Shown here piece by piece: positions 44,895-53,598 of a stretch of 64,000 nt of DNA. Below the pieces are notes generated by a model, which worked only from the letters and a program-made list of their open reading frames with translations, did not search any database and had not been told where the DNA came from. The stretch is from the NCBI RefSeq assembly GCF_012979535.1, contig NZ_CP053015.1, positions 2,852,001 to 2,916,000 of the forward strand, written 5' to 3'. Numbering within the stretch: position 1 is the first letter of the stretch; the number at the start of each line of letters is the position of its first letter. This DNA comes from Sphingomonas lacunae. GTDB taxonomy: Bacteria; Pseudomonadota; Alphaproteobacteria; Sphingomonadales; Sphingomonadaceae. Made by a program: the position numbers and the translations under genes.

Positions 44895-45809
44895 ATGGAC
44901 CTCTATCTGCCTGTCGCAAACATGTCAGTGAACATTTTCGTCATCATTGCCTTGGGTGGCATGGTGGGCGTTCTGTCTGGCATGTTCGGCGTCGGCGGGG
45001 GCTTTCTCACCACACCATTGCTCATTTTCTATGGCATTCCCCCAACCGTAGCAGCTGCCAGCGCCGCCACCCAGGTAACCGGCTCCAGTGTCTCTGGCAT
45101 GCTGGCGCATTGGAGGCGCGATGCAGTTGACATGCACTTGGGAGCCGTACTGGTTGCCGGTGGCGTTCTAGGGTCCATAATCGGCGCCGCCCTGTTTGAA
45201 TGGCTGGAATCCAAGGGCCAGATCGATACGGTCATTTCCATCTTATATTTGGTTCTGTTGGGATCGATTGGTGCGATGATGCTTCGCGAATCTCTCGACA
45301 CCTTGAAAGCAGAGCGAACGGGTTTTCGGCCGCAAGTCCGCAAGCGCCGCCACCATCCCTTGGTGCTGATGCTGCCTTTCCGATGGCGCTTTTACAAATC
45401 TGGCCTGTATATGTCACCGCTCGCACCGCTAATCCTTGGGATCATTACCGGCATTATGACAATGCTGTTGGGTGTAGGCGGCGGTTTCATAATGGTGCCA
45501 GCCATGCTCTATATTCTGGGCATGGGAGCGCAGGTTGTAGTCGGCACATCTTTGTTCCAGATACTTTTCACAACCATTGCCACGACGATGATCCACAGCG
45601 TTACGACAAGAGCGGTGGACATTGTACTGGCGTTACTCCTGCTGGCAGGTGGGGTTGTCGGAGCCCAATTTGGCGCAAGATTCGCGATGAAGGCAAACCC
45701 CGCCAGACTTCGGTTGGGGCTCGCGATCATCGTTCTGCTTGTCGCGACGCAAATGGCCATAGGACTGGCCTGGCGGCCAAGCGAGATTTACTCGATCCAA
45801 TGGCTGTGA
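44895..45809 (+). CDS. TauE/SafE-family membrane exporter
   Basis: A 304-residue inner-membrane protein with eight or nine hydrophobic helices in two repeats. The repeats have MVGVLSGMFGVGGGFLTTPLLIFYG and ITGIMTMLLGVGGGFIMVPAMLYILGM, the duplicated GxGGG motifs of TauE/SafE (DUF81) permeases that export sulfite, sulfoacetate or other organosulfur anions. The substrate is not known. Its stop (TGA) overlaps the next ATG, pairing it with a TIGR02186-type protein. Base composition from here to 48.4 kb appears less G+C-rich than in the neighbours. Confidence 0.9.
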   Translation: MDLYLPVANMSVNIFVIIALGGMVGVLSGMFGVGGGFLTTPLLIFYGIPPTVAAASAATQVTGSSVSGMLAHWRRDAVDMHLGAVLVAGGVLGSIIGAALFEWLESKGQIDTVISILYLVLLGSIGAMMLRESLDTLKAERTGFRPQVRKRRHHPLVLMLPFRWRFYKSGLYMSPLAPLILGIITGIMTMLLGVGGGFIMVPAMLYILGMGAQVVVGTSLFQILFTTIATTMIHSVTTRAVDIVLALLLLAGGVVGAQFGARFAMKANPARLRLGLAIIVLLVATQMAIGLAWRPSEIYSIQWL

Positions 45810-46597
45810 TGTTCCGCCCAGTCCTGCTCGCCGTGAAAGGGGCTGCATGCTTGTTGGCGATGGCTGCGTCCACTTCGGCGCTTCCTCAATCCAGAGACCC
45901 GGTGCTTGTCCCCGATGTCTCTAGCCGCGCAATTGACATCAAATACAGCTTTACAGGAGAGGAACTTCTGCTGTTCGGCGCCATCGTCTATCCTGACGGG
46001 AGAGCACCGGACGAGCGCGCCGACATCGTGGTTGTCATCAAAGGACCAACCGAAGCGATCCGATTGAGGGAAAAGCAACGCATTGCGGGTATCTGGGTCA
46101 ATGCCCAGAGCGTGAGATTTGCGACCGCCCCCGGATATTACGCGATTGCTGCATCCAGACCGATCAATCAGATGATGGATGAGCGAACAGCGGCTATATA
46201 CGAGCTGGGTCTCGAAAACCTCTCACTATCCCCGGCAAATTTCGAGAATGAGCAACAGCTCAGAACCTTTGAGCGTGGGCTGATTGACTTGCAACGGCGC
46301 CGCACCCTTTACGCGGAAAATTTTGGATCCGTGGAAATCAGCAATGGGGTTCTGTATCGGGCAGCCCTCGCCATCCCGGCCCAGGTGCCTGTTGGCAGAT
46401 ACACGGCGGAGACATATCTTGTGTCCAAAGGCCGCGTGCTCGCAGTTGCGGCCCGGGAGATAGACATCCGCAAGACCGGCTTTGATCGGTTTGTTGCAGA
46501 TGCAGCGGAAAATTATGGCATATTGTATGGGCTTGCCGCTGTTGCGCTATCGCTCGGACTTGGCCTGGGTGCTGGTTATGTGTTTCGACAGCGATAA
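45809..46597 (+). CDS. TIGR02186-family membrane-anchored periplasmic protein
   Basis: About 262 residues: signal peptide (MFRPVLLAVKGAACLLAMAA), beta-rich periplasmic domain with SRAIDIKYSFTGEELLLFGAIVY and DIVVVIKGPTEAIRLREKQR, and a C-terminal transmembrane helix (YGILYGLAAVALSLGLGLGAGYVF). This matches TIGR02186 proteins, which are repeatedly found beside TauE-like permeases and are presumed accessory partners. The ATG in TGATG at 45809 is coupled to the TauE stop; an ATG at 45800 is an alternative. Biochemical role unknown. Confidence 0.85.
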   Translation: MFRPVLLAVKGAACLLAMAASTSALPQSRDPVLVPDVSSRAIDIKYSFTGEELLLFGAIVYPDGRAPDERADIVVVIKGPTEAIRLREKQRIAGIWVNAQSVRFATAPGYYAIAASRPINQMMDERTAAIYELGLENLSLSPANFENEQQLRTFERGLIDLQRRRTLYAENFGSVEISNGVLYRAALAIPAQVPVGRYTAETYLVSKGRVLAVAAREIDIRKTGFDRFVADAAENYGILYGLAAVALSLGLGLGAGYVFRQR

Positions 46598-46697
46598 ACC
46601 ACAATAGCCACTTGTTAACGTCACCAAGCTATTAAGCCTGCTGCGGGACAGCCTTGAGCATAGGCATCCGGACCAATGGCCAAATGAGTGATGACGC

Positions 46698-48377
46698 ATG
46701 GACTCTCAATCTGCCCCACAAGCTGCCCCTAGTGCAGAGGCACTGACCCATCTGGCGGAAGCCAGAACTGCCAGCACGGAACGGCTTCGTATCGGCGAGG
46801 TCATGGACATAGCGGGTTCTTCGTCGGCAGTCCTTTTGAGTGCCGAGGCATTGCATCATTTATCGACCAGTCAGGATTCAGCCGTTTCGATGGCCGGCCA
46901 AGTGGGAAGCCAGATCAAGATACGGGTTGGCAACACCTGGCTTGTAGCCGGCATCCGAAATCAGAAACTGCATCCGCGCGACCATGCCTTGATCGTTGCG
47001 ACAGTGGATTTCCTCGGCGAAGGCGACGAAGAAGTTCTCACAGGCAAAATCAACAATTTCCGTCGTGGCGTCACCCGCTTTCCGATCCCCGGCAGCCCGG
47101 TCTATGCGGCGACATCCAGTGACCTCAAACAGATTTATGCTGCGGACAATCGCAGCCATGTGGAAATCGGAACAATCTATCCGACAAAGGACACGAGGGC
47201 AGCGCTCTATATTGACCCATTGCTTGGCAAACATTTTGCCCTGCTCGGTTCTACCGGCACCGGTAAATCGACGAGCGCGGCACTGATCCTGCATCGCATC
47301 ATCGAAACCGCGCCTCAAGGCCATGTGGTCATGATCGATCCGCACGGAGAATATTCGGCGGCCTTTCGCAATCAGGGCGCGATCTTCGACGTTGACAATC
47401 TTGCCATGCCCTATTGGCTGCTCAATTTCGAAGAGCATTGCGAAATATTCGTTACGTCAGAAGGCAAGGATCGGCAGATCGATTGTGACATTTTGTCCCG
47501 TTGCCTGCTGGCTGCGCGTGCCAAGAACAAGCATGCCGAAGGCATTTCCAAACTGACAATAGATTCCCCAGTTCCCTATCTGCTCTCGGATCTGCTCGGC
47601 ATAATCCAGAATGAGATGGGCAAGTTGGACAAGTCCACTTCAACAGCACCGTTTCAGCGGCTCAAGAGCAAGATCGAGGAATTGCGGGCTGATCCTCGCT
47701 ACAACTTCATGTTCTCTGGCATGCTGGTTGGCGACACAATGACCTCGTTCCTCCAGAAGATATTCCGCCTGCCGACCGACGGACGCCCCATTTCGATCGT
47801 CGACGTTTCCGGCGTCCCTTCTGATGTCGTCCGCGTCGTTGTTGCAGTGCTTGCCCGAATGGTCTTTGATTATGCCATTTGGTCACGAGACGAGCCGCAG
47901 CGACCGATCCTTCTCGTTTGCGAGGAGGCGCACCGCTATGTTCCGAATGAACGCAATGCCGATACGTCTTCTGTTGGACGCATTTTGTCACGTATCGCCA
48001 AGGAAGGCCGCAAATACGGTGTTTCGCTCGGCCTGATCACACAGCGACCGTCGGATCTGGCAGAAGGCGTGCTGTCGCAGTGCGGCACTATCATTTCCAT
48101 GCGGCTCAACAATGAGCGCGACCAGAATTTCGTCAAGGCAGCAATGCCGGAAGGGTCGCGGGGCTTTGTCGAGTCCATTGCGGCACTGCGCAATCGCGAA
48201 TGTGTGATCTGCGGAGAAGGCGTGGCGATTCCGATTCGGGTGATGCTCGACAATCTGGAGCCGGACAAACGACCCGCGTCGACCGATCCGCTGTTCTCCG
48301 AATTGTGGCGTGAATCGGGTGGAGAGCCGGAAATTGTTGATCGCATTGTCCGGCGTTGGCGGAGCCAAGGACGGTAA
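46698..48377 (+). CDS. HerA-like hexameric DNA-translocating ATPase
   Basis: A 559-residue FtsK/HerA-superfamily ATPase. An N-terminal HAS-barrel-like domain (about 25-170) precedes Walker A LLGSTGTGKSTS. DPHGEYSAAF is the conserved aspartate strand after it, ILLVCEEAHRYVP is the Walker B with catalytic Glu pair, and ISMRLNNERDQNFV holds the arginine-finger region. HerA proteins pump DNA with nuclease NurA, or act with Sir2 or DUF4297-type effectors in defence. No NurA, Mre11/Rad50 or effector gene lies beside it, so the role is open. ATG 46698 is the only sensible start. Confidence 0.9.
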   Translation: MDSQSAPQAAPSAEALTHLAEARTASTERLRIGEVMDIAGSSSAVLLSAEALHHLSTSQDSAVSMAGQVGSQIKIRVGNTWLVAGIRNQKLHPRDHALIVATVDFLGEGDEEVLTGKINNFRRGVTRFPIPGSPVYAATSSDLKQIYAADNRSHVEIGTIYPTKDTRAALYIDPLLGKHFALLGSTGTGKSTSAALILHRIIETAPQGHVVMIDPHGEYSAAFRNQGAIFDVDNLAMPYWLLNFEEHCEIFVTSEGKDRQIDCDILSRCLLAARAKNKHAEGISKLTIDSPVPYLLSDLLGIIQNEMGKLDKSTSTAPFQRLKSKIEELRADPRYNFMFSGMLVGDTMTSFLQKIFRLPTDGRPISIVDVSGVPSDVVRVVVAVLARMVFDYAIWSRDEPQRPILLVCEEAHRYVPNERNADTSSVGRILSRIAKEGRKYGVSLGLITQRPSDLAEGVLSQCGTIISMRLNNERDQNFVKAAMPEGSRGFVESIAALRNRECVICGEGVAIPIRVMLDNLEPDKRPASTDPLFSELWRESGGEPEIVDRIVRRWRSQGR

Positions 48378-48388
48378 GTAGACGCCCA

Positions 48389-48414
48389 GGTAGAGCGGCC
48401 ACGGCGCCTCTACC
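48389..48414. terminator. Hairpin between the HerA-like gene and the SleB-like gene
   Basis: GGTAGAG/CTCTACC seven-base stem with a G+C-rich interior, followed by TCTTCAGATAATT. It lies between convergent genes and could stop both. Two copies of a TTCAGATA(A/G)TTA sequence follow at 48417-48444. Confidence 0.55.
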
Positions 48415-48443
48415 TCTTCAGATAATTACATCATTTCAGATAG

Positions 48444-49715
48444 TTAGCGCCGGATATTGGTGCCACTGTCGCGCCATTCTTCGCGCACGGTGCCGGAACG
48501 GTTGAGCCGCGGGTCGGCATAGCTGGGCGCGGGCTGTGCGGCGACCGGAACCGGCGGCTGCGAAAAGCCGGGCGTATTGATCGGCGCGGGCACGGGTGCT
48601 GCAGCTGTAGCCGCGGTCCCGGCCACTGGCACGTTGCGCGCCGCATTGATCGCGGCCACCGTCGCCGCATCAGGCGCACCGGCGGGCGCACCAGCCGGCA
48701 TGGCAGGCGTCACGCCTGCTGCGACAGTGCCAGGAACGACGGCCGAAGGCACGTTGCGGCCGGCCCTGGCAGCCAGCTGGGCAGCAATCGGCAAATAGGG
48801 GCCCGGCGCCGGTTCCCGCCCCGAATATGGCCGGGAGAAAGCGGCAGGCGTCCCATATCGACCACGCCAGCGGTGAAAGATGTGGGCGCCGACAATGTTC
48901 GTCATAGCCAGCGACCGCCCCCAAGACGGCCAAATGGCCGTGGTGTGATAATGGGTAGCCACACCAACTGCCGGAAAAGTCCGTCCGGCGAGGGCTTCAG
49001 CTGCAATACGGCTGGCTCTGGACCAGTTGGTCCGGCTCGGCGAGCGGGCCATCGCGCCGTCGCAGGCAAAGGTAAACTGGCAGACCAGAGGCCGTTGCGA
49101 GCCCTGGAACACCACACCACAAACGCTGCCAGGAAAGCTGGGATGGCGAACACGGTTGAGCACAACCTGCGCAACAGCACGCATTCCGTCATCAGATTCA
49201 CTCGCAGCCTCATAATACAGAGCTGCAGTGAGACAATAATGCGCACGGGCGGTATCAGTGGCGGTTGCGCCGCGAAACACATAGCGGGTCGGCGGCGGAC
49301 CAACATAGGCCTCCATCCGCATGGCGGCGGCATTGGCGGGTGGCAGAGCCGCTTCGCCGTCCCCGCCCGCCAGTTCGGCAACGGTCGGCAATGCAGTCGG
49401 ATCCGGCAAATCGGGCGCAATTTCCCGGGCCGCGTCAAAGCTGGTTGCATTGACAAGCGACCATAGCTGCGCATCATAGGGTTTGAGTGTCACCGGCACT
49501 GACACGGAATAGGGTTCCGGGGAAAAGGGATTGCCCCAAAGCTGATGTGATCCCAGCAACAAAGCAGGTACCAACGCCATCCCGCCCAACAACAGCCAGC
49601 GGCGCGAACGGTGCACCCGGCCACCAGATCGCGGCGGGCGACCAAATGGGCGCGCGGTTCGCCCGTCAGCGGCTTTGCCAGAAGCCCAGTCATCCGGATG
49701 AATTGCTGCGGTCAT
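48444..49715 (-). CDS. SleB-type cell wall hydrolase, membrane anchored
   Basis: About 423 residues. A cytoplasmic basic start is followed by one membrane segment (WLLLGGMALVPALLLGSHQLW). The Hydrolase_2 (SleB lytic transglycosylase-like) domain lies at about residues 155-290, with LTAALYYEAASESDDGMRAVAQVVLNRVRHPSFPGSVCGVVFQ and CQFTFACDG. An Ala/Pro-rich, probably disordered C-terminal tail ends the protein. It likely remodels peptidoglycan during growth or division rather than spore germination. The start at 49715 is chosen by the end of similarity; ATG 49760 is an alternative. Confidence 0.85.
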   Translation of the reverse strand: MTAAIHPDDWASGKAADGRTARPFGRPPRSGGRVHRSRRWLLLGGMALVPALLLGSHQLWGNPFSPEPYSVSVPVTLKPYDAQLWSLVNATSFDAAREIAPDLPDPTALPTVAELAGGDGEAALPPANAAAMRMEAYVGPPPTRYVFRGATATDTARAHYCLTAALYYEAASESDDGMRAVAQVVLNRVRHPSFPGSVCGVVFQGSQRPLVCQFTFACDGAMARSPSRTNWSRASRIAAEALAGRTFPAVGVATHYHTTAIWPSWGRSLAMTNIVGAHIFHRWRGRYGTPAAFSRPYSGREPAPGPYLPIAAQLAARAGRNVPSAVVPGTVAAGVTPAMPAGAPAGAPDAATVAAINAARNVPVAGTAATAAAPVPAPINTPGFSQPPVPVAAQPAPSYADPRLNRSGTVREEWRDSGTNIRR

Positions 49716-49849
49716 GCGCGCCTGTTCTGAACCCACTTTCCTGTGGCTTGCCCGAATCATGCGGCAAGGCCCTGCGACAATGGCACGCATTTATGTCCAA
49801 ATCGCCAACGTGAACCTTTTCGCCCCGCTGCGGGACAGTCACGTCACCG

Positions 49850-50320
49850 TCAGGTCGCGGCCTGACGCGCTTCGCAAAGCACCGGAAAGTTGACAGAACG
49901 GGCAATGAAACAGAGCTGATGCGCCCGTTCATGGAGCGCAGTGATCACGTCCCATTCGACCACGCCATCGACATCGACACAGGGTCTGAGAATGACGCGG
50001 GTGAATTGCCCGCCGCCATCGGCGGCTTCTGTCATTTCGCCAAGCGGCTCGTCACGGTAGGCAGTAACGATGACGCCCGCCTCAGCGGCGAGATGCAGGA
50101 ACCAGAGCTGGTGGCAAGCCACCAAGGATGCCACCAGCAATTCCTCAGGATTCCATGCCGCGGCATCGCCGAGGAATGCCGGATCGCTGCTGCCGGCAAT
50201 GGGCAGCTTGCCAGCCGCCGACAGGCGATGGCCGCGATCATAATCGCGATAGCCGCTGGTCCCGTTGCCACGGTTGCCAGTCCAGTCGAGGGTGAGTGAG
50301 TAACGGTGTATGCGGGCCAT
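49850..50320 (-). CDS. OsmC-family peroxiredoxin-like protein
   Basis: A 156-residue OsmC/Ohr-fold protein (SSDPAFLGDAAAWNPEELLVASLVACHQLWFLHLAAEAGV). The first catalytic Cys lies in VACHQLW. The second, expected in the C-terminal half, may be LCFIARSVNFPV. OsmC/Ohr enzymes reduce organic hydroperoxides; this one is nearer to OsmC-like uncharacterised members. ATG 50320 (MARIHRYSL) is preceded by a short leader only. It lies between sleB and bpt, all on the minus strand. Confidence 0.85.
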   Translation of the reverse strand: MARIHRYSLTLDWTGNRGNGTSGYRDYDRGHRLSAAGKLPIAGSSDPAFLGDAAAWNPEELLVASLVACHQLWFLHLAAEAGVIVTAYRDEPLGEMTEAADGGGQFTRVILRPCVDVDGVVEWDVITALHERAHQLCFIARSVNFPVLCEARQAAT

Positions 50321-50401
50321 GCTGCAACCCGTATCAGACAAGCTGCCTGACTGCCAGTTCATGCCGAGCAAAGCCAGTGCGGCCGGTCAATCTTGCCACC
50401 T

Positions 50402-51259
50402 TCAGATCTGGCCCAGTGCGGCGAATTCTTCTTCGGCCCGGCGGGTTTCGGCATAGATGGATGCGGCGGCCTCGGCTTCCTTTGCCGGTTCGGCCCTTAC
50501 GGTCGCGTTACCACCGGTCCTTTGCACCGGGGCCATGCGGGCCCATCCGTCCGGGCCCAGGCGTTCCAGCGGCTGGAAGCGGGTCTTGTAGCCCATGCGG
50601 TCGGACCCTTCGATCCAATAACCGAGATAGACATATGGCAGACCGGCGCGGGCGGCGCGAACGATATGGTCGAGGATGATGAAGGTACCAAGCCCCTTGC
50701 GTCCGCTGTCGTTCGTTTCGAAGAAACTATAGACCATCGACAGGCCATCACCCTGACGATCAGTAAGGCAGGCACCGACCAGTCGCCCGGCCGAGCCATC
50801 CGGATTGGGTTCGCGATATTCGACAACGCAGCTTTCAACCGGTGAATGTTCGACCATGCCGGCAAAATCTTCCTCGCTCATATCGGCCATTCCACCTGTG
50901 GGATGGCGTGATGCGAGGTAACGGGTGAGAAGTTCATATTGTTCTTCGGTGGCCCAGGGCGCCCGCGCTTCGACGATCAGATCGGCATGGGCCTTTAGCG
51001 TCCGCTTTTGGGAACTGCTGGGTTTGAATTCCCCTGCCGCAACGCGCACCGAAACACAGGCGGTGCAGCCCAGGCAACTGGGCCTATAGGCAACATTCTG
51101 GCTGCGACGAAAGCCGATCCGGCCCAACGCGTCATTGAGTTGCGCAGCATTGCTGCCGGTCAGTTCGGTGAACACCTTACGTTCGCTGCGTCCCGGCAGA
51201 TAGGGACACGGGCTCGGGCTCGTGACAAAGAATCGTGGGAAGCGGAACGGTGCGGTCAC
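50402..51259 (-). CDS. bpt: Aspartate/glutamate leucyltransferase (Bpt)
   Basis: A 285-residue protein of the ATE/Bpt aminoacyl-tRNA-protein transferase family, which attaches Leu from tRNA-Leu to N-terminal Asp or Glu as an N-end rule degradation signal. [39 protein letters not shown] with a Cys cluster, and [24 protein letters not shown] are characteristic. The C-terminal 40 residues ([23 protein letters not shown]) extend past the usual end. GTG at 51259 gives the usual N-terminus; the ORF further upstream starts with TTG and is not conserved. Confidence 0.93.
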   Translation of the reverse strand: MTAPFRFPRFFVTSPSPCPYLPGRSERKVFTELTGSNAAQLNDALGRIGFRRSQNVAYRPSCLGCTACVSVRVAAGEFKPSSSQKRTLKAHADLIVEARAPWATEEQYELLTRYLASRHPTGGMADMSEEDFAGMVEHSPVESCVVEYREPNPDGSAGRLVGACLTDRQGDGLSMVYSFFETNDSGRKGLGTFIILDHIVRAARAGLPYVYLGYWIEGSDRMGYKTRFQPLERLGPDGWARMAPVQRTGGNATVRAEPAKEAEAAASIYAETRRAEEEFAALGQI

Positions 51260-51398
51260 TGAAAAACGGGCCTTTTGCAACGGGTCCGCCGAGAAGGCGT
51301 TGCGAGCACTATGGCAAGAGGTCCGATTCAATTAAAGCCTGTTAACCACGGAAATGTGAGTTGATCGACAGGTGATTCAGAACGGAACAGCCAGCACG

Positions 51399-52673
51399 TC
51401 AGGCCAGTTCCACCATCGTTACCTGATAACCCGCCTTGCGAAGCGCGGACACCAGTGAATCGAGATGGTCCCTGTCTCGCAATTCGCATTCAATGTCGGT
51501 GATCAGCCCCTTTGCCGGCAAGGTGGTGAAAATGCGCTGATGATAAATCTCGACGATATTCACCTGCAGGCTGTTGAAAACGCTCATGACATTGAACAAG
51601 GCGCCGGGCCGGTCCTGCAAACGGATACGCAGGCGGGCAAGTCGTCCAGACCGGGCGAGATCACGCAGCAGCACATTGGCGAGCAGCCGGGTGTCGATGT
51701 TGCCACCACATAGAACGAGGCCGACATTGCGGCCCTTGAACCGGTCACCATGGGCCAAGAGCGCAGCGAAGCCGGCAGCCCCCGCCCCTTCGACCACCGT
51801 TTTTTCGATTTGCAGCAACAGGCTGACCGCCCGTTCAAGATGACGTTCGGCGACAAGCACAATGTCGTCGGCGAGTTTGGCGACAACACCGCTGGTAAAC
51901 TCACCCGGCTGCTTGACGGCGATGCCTTCGGCCAAAGTATCGCCTTCGCACGGCATGTCGACGTGGTTCAGACGGGCATACATTGACGGATAAAGCTCTG
52001 CCTGCACGCCAATAAGACGGATGTCCGGTCGCAACCCCCGGGCCGCTGTACCCATACCGGAGAAGAGCCCGCCTCCGCCGATCGGAATGATCAGCGTATC
52101 AATCTCTGGCTGATCTTCGAGCATTTCCAGCGCGACCGTGCCCTGCCCTGCGGCGATACGGGGATCATCAAAGGGATGGACAAAGGTCAGCCCCCGTTCC
52201 TGTTCCAGTTCGCGGGCATGCGCGTAGGCATCATCATATTTCTCGCCATGCAGGACGATTTCCGCGCCATGGCTTGCGGTCTGATAGACTTTCACCTGCG
52301 GGGTAGTCTGGGGCATGACGATGGTGACCGGCACACCCAGGCGGGCGCCATGATAGGCCAGCCCTTGCGCATGATTACCGGCACTGGCGGCGATGACACC
52401 CCTTTCGCGCTGCTCCTTGTCCATCATCAACAGCGTGTTGAGAGCGCCCCGTTCCTTGTAGGCCGCCGTAAACTGAAGATTTTCGAACTTCAGAAAGACG
52501 TTCGCACCGACCATGGCGGACAGGGTGCGGCTGATCGTTGTCGGCGTGTGGAGCACGGCATCGCCGATGCGCTCCCGCGCGGCGCGGACATCATCCAAAG
52601 TCAAAAGGGGCGAGCCGCCCGGTGCAACAGGCGAGCCGGGCACCAAGGTCGAAAGAGGTGAGCTATCTGTCAT
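51399..52673 (-). CDS. ilvA: Threonine ammonia-lyase with ACT domain
   Basis: A 424-residue PLP enzyme converting threonine to 2-oxobutyrate and ammonia. The catalytic Lys is K73 in FTAAYKERGAL. The PLP phosphate is bound by GGGGLFSGMG, and VEGAGAAGFAALLA and LCGGNID are in the C-terminal lobe. A single ACT domain at about residues 345-424 (LARLRIRLQDRPGALFNVMSVF) suggests allosteric control. The length and one ACT unit point to the shorter TdcB/IlvA class with ACT, so the gene symbol is tentative between ilvA and tdcB. It is divergent from the oxidoreductase gene, with 58 bases between. Confidence 0.92.
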   Translation of the reverse strand: MTDSSPLSTLVPGSPVAPGGSPLLTLDDVRAARERIGDAVLHTPTTISRTLSAMVGANVFLKFENLQFTAAYKERGALNTLLMMDKEQRERGVIAASAGNHAQGLAYHGARLGVPVTIVMPQTTPQVKVYQTASHGAEIVLHGEKYDDAYAHARELEQERGLTFVHPFDDPRIAAGQGTVALEMLEDQPEIDTLIIPIGGGGLFSGMGTAARGLRPDIRLIGVQAELYPSMYARLNHVDMPCEGDTLAEGIAVKQPGEFTSGVVAKLADDIVLVAERHLERAVSLLLQIEKTVVEGAGAAGFAALLAHGDRFKGRNVGLVLCGGNIDTRLLANVLLRDLARSGRLARLRIRLQDRPGALFNVMSVFNSLQVNIVEIYHQRIFTTLPAKGLITDIECELRDRDHLDSLVSALRKAGYQVTMVELA

Positions 52674-52731
52674 GACGCATCCGCCTCTATCCCATCTGGC
52701 GCGGCACGCAAACCGCCGTTATGCCGATGGC

Positions 52732-53598
52732 ATGGCAAGATTAGCTTTTATCGGACTGGGCACCATGGGCGGCCCCATCGCCCGTCACCTGGCCAAGGCT
52801 GGGCATGAAATGATCGTGTTCAACCGCAGCCGGGCCAAAGCCGACGCATGGGTCACGGCCCATGGCGGCACCGTGGCGAGCAGCCCCGCCGCGGCGGCGG
52901 AAGGGGCCGATGCGGTCATCAGTTGCGTTGGTACCGACGATGACTTGGCCAGCATCACATTGGGCCGCGATGGTGCATTTCGCACAATGGCCAAGGGCGC
53001 ACTGTATATCGACCACACCACCGTATCCGCCAAGATCGCCCGGCAATTGTCGGTGGAGGCGGACTCGCGTGGATTGATGGTGGTCGACGCGCCGGTGACC
53101 GGGGGACAGGCTGGAGCGGAAAATGGCACACTGACGCTGATGTGTGGTGGCAAAAAGGCGGCAATCGAGGCTGCGACGCCGCTGATGACCGCCTATTCGC
53201 GGCGGATTGTCCACATTGGGAGGGCGGGCGCAGGGCAGACAACCAAGATGGCGAACCAGATCGCCTTTGCCGGCATCATCCAGAGCCTGTCCGAAGCATT
53301 GCGCTTTGCCGAGGCGGCGCGGCTCGACCTCGACAAGGTCTATGAGGCAATCAGCGGCGGCGCGGCGGGTAGCTGGCAGATGGACAATCGCTGGCACAGC
53401 ATGGCGAAGGACGAGTTTGATTTCGGTTTTGCCGTTGACTGGATGCGCAAGGACCTGGGCCTCGCCATTGATGAGGCGCGCGCCAATGGGGCCAGCCTGC
53501 CGATTGCCGCGATCATCGACCAATTTTATGCCGAATTGCAGGCGATGGGTGCCGGACGGCAGGATACCAGTGTTCTGGTGAAGAGGTTGCCGAAATGA
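52732..53598 (+). CDS. NAD(P)-dependent 3-hydroxyisobutyrate dehydrogenase-family oxidoreductase
   Basis: A 288-residue beta-hydroxyacid dehydrogenase. The dinucleotide motif is FIGLGTMGGPIARHLAKAGH (about residues 5-24), the substrate motif DAPVTGGQAGAENGTL, and the catalytic Lys region GAGQTTKMANQIAFAG. The nearest named groups are 3-hydroxyisobutyrate and 2-hydroxy-3-oxopropionate reductases; the exact substrate is unknown. ATG 52732 is the start of homology. The stop overlaps the start of the amidohydrolase gene in ATGA, suggesting co-expression. Confidence 0.9.
   Translation: MARLAFIGLGTMGGPIARHLAKAGHEMIVFNRSRAKADAWVTAHGGTVASSPAAAAEGADAVISCVGTDDDLASITLGRDGAFRTMAKGALYIDHTTVSAKIARQLSVEADSRGLMVVDAPVTGGQAGAENGTLTLMCGGKKAAIEAATPLMTAYSRRIVHIGRAGAGQTTKMANQIAFAGIIQSLSEALRFAEAARLDLDKVYEAISGGAAGSWQMDNRWHSMAKDEFDFGFAVDWMRKDLGLAIDEARANGASLPIAAIIDQFYAELQAMGAGRQDTSVLVKRLPK

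Noticed and set aside
51331-51346. TTAA-N6-TTAACC upstream of bpt, considered as a CtrA site
   Set aside because: The spacing is 6 rather than 7 bases, and the bpt gene is not an obvious CtrA target.
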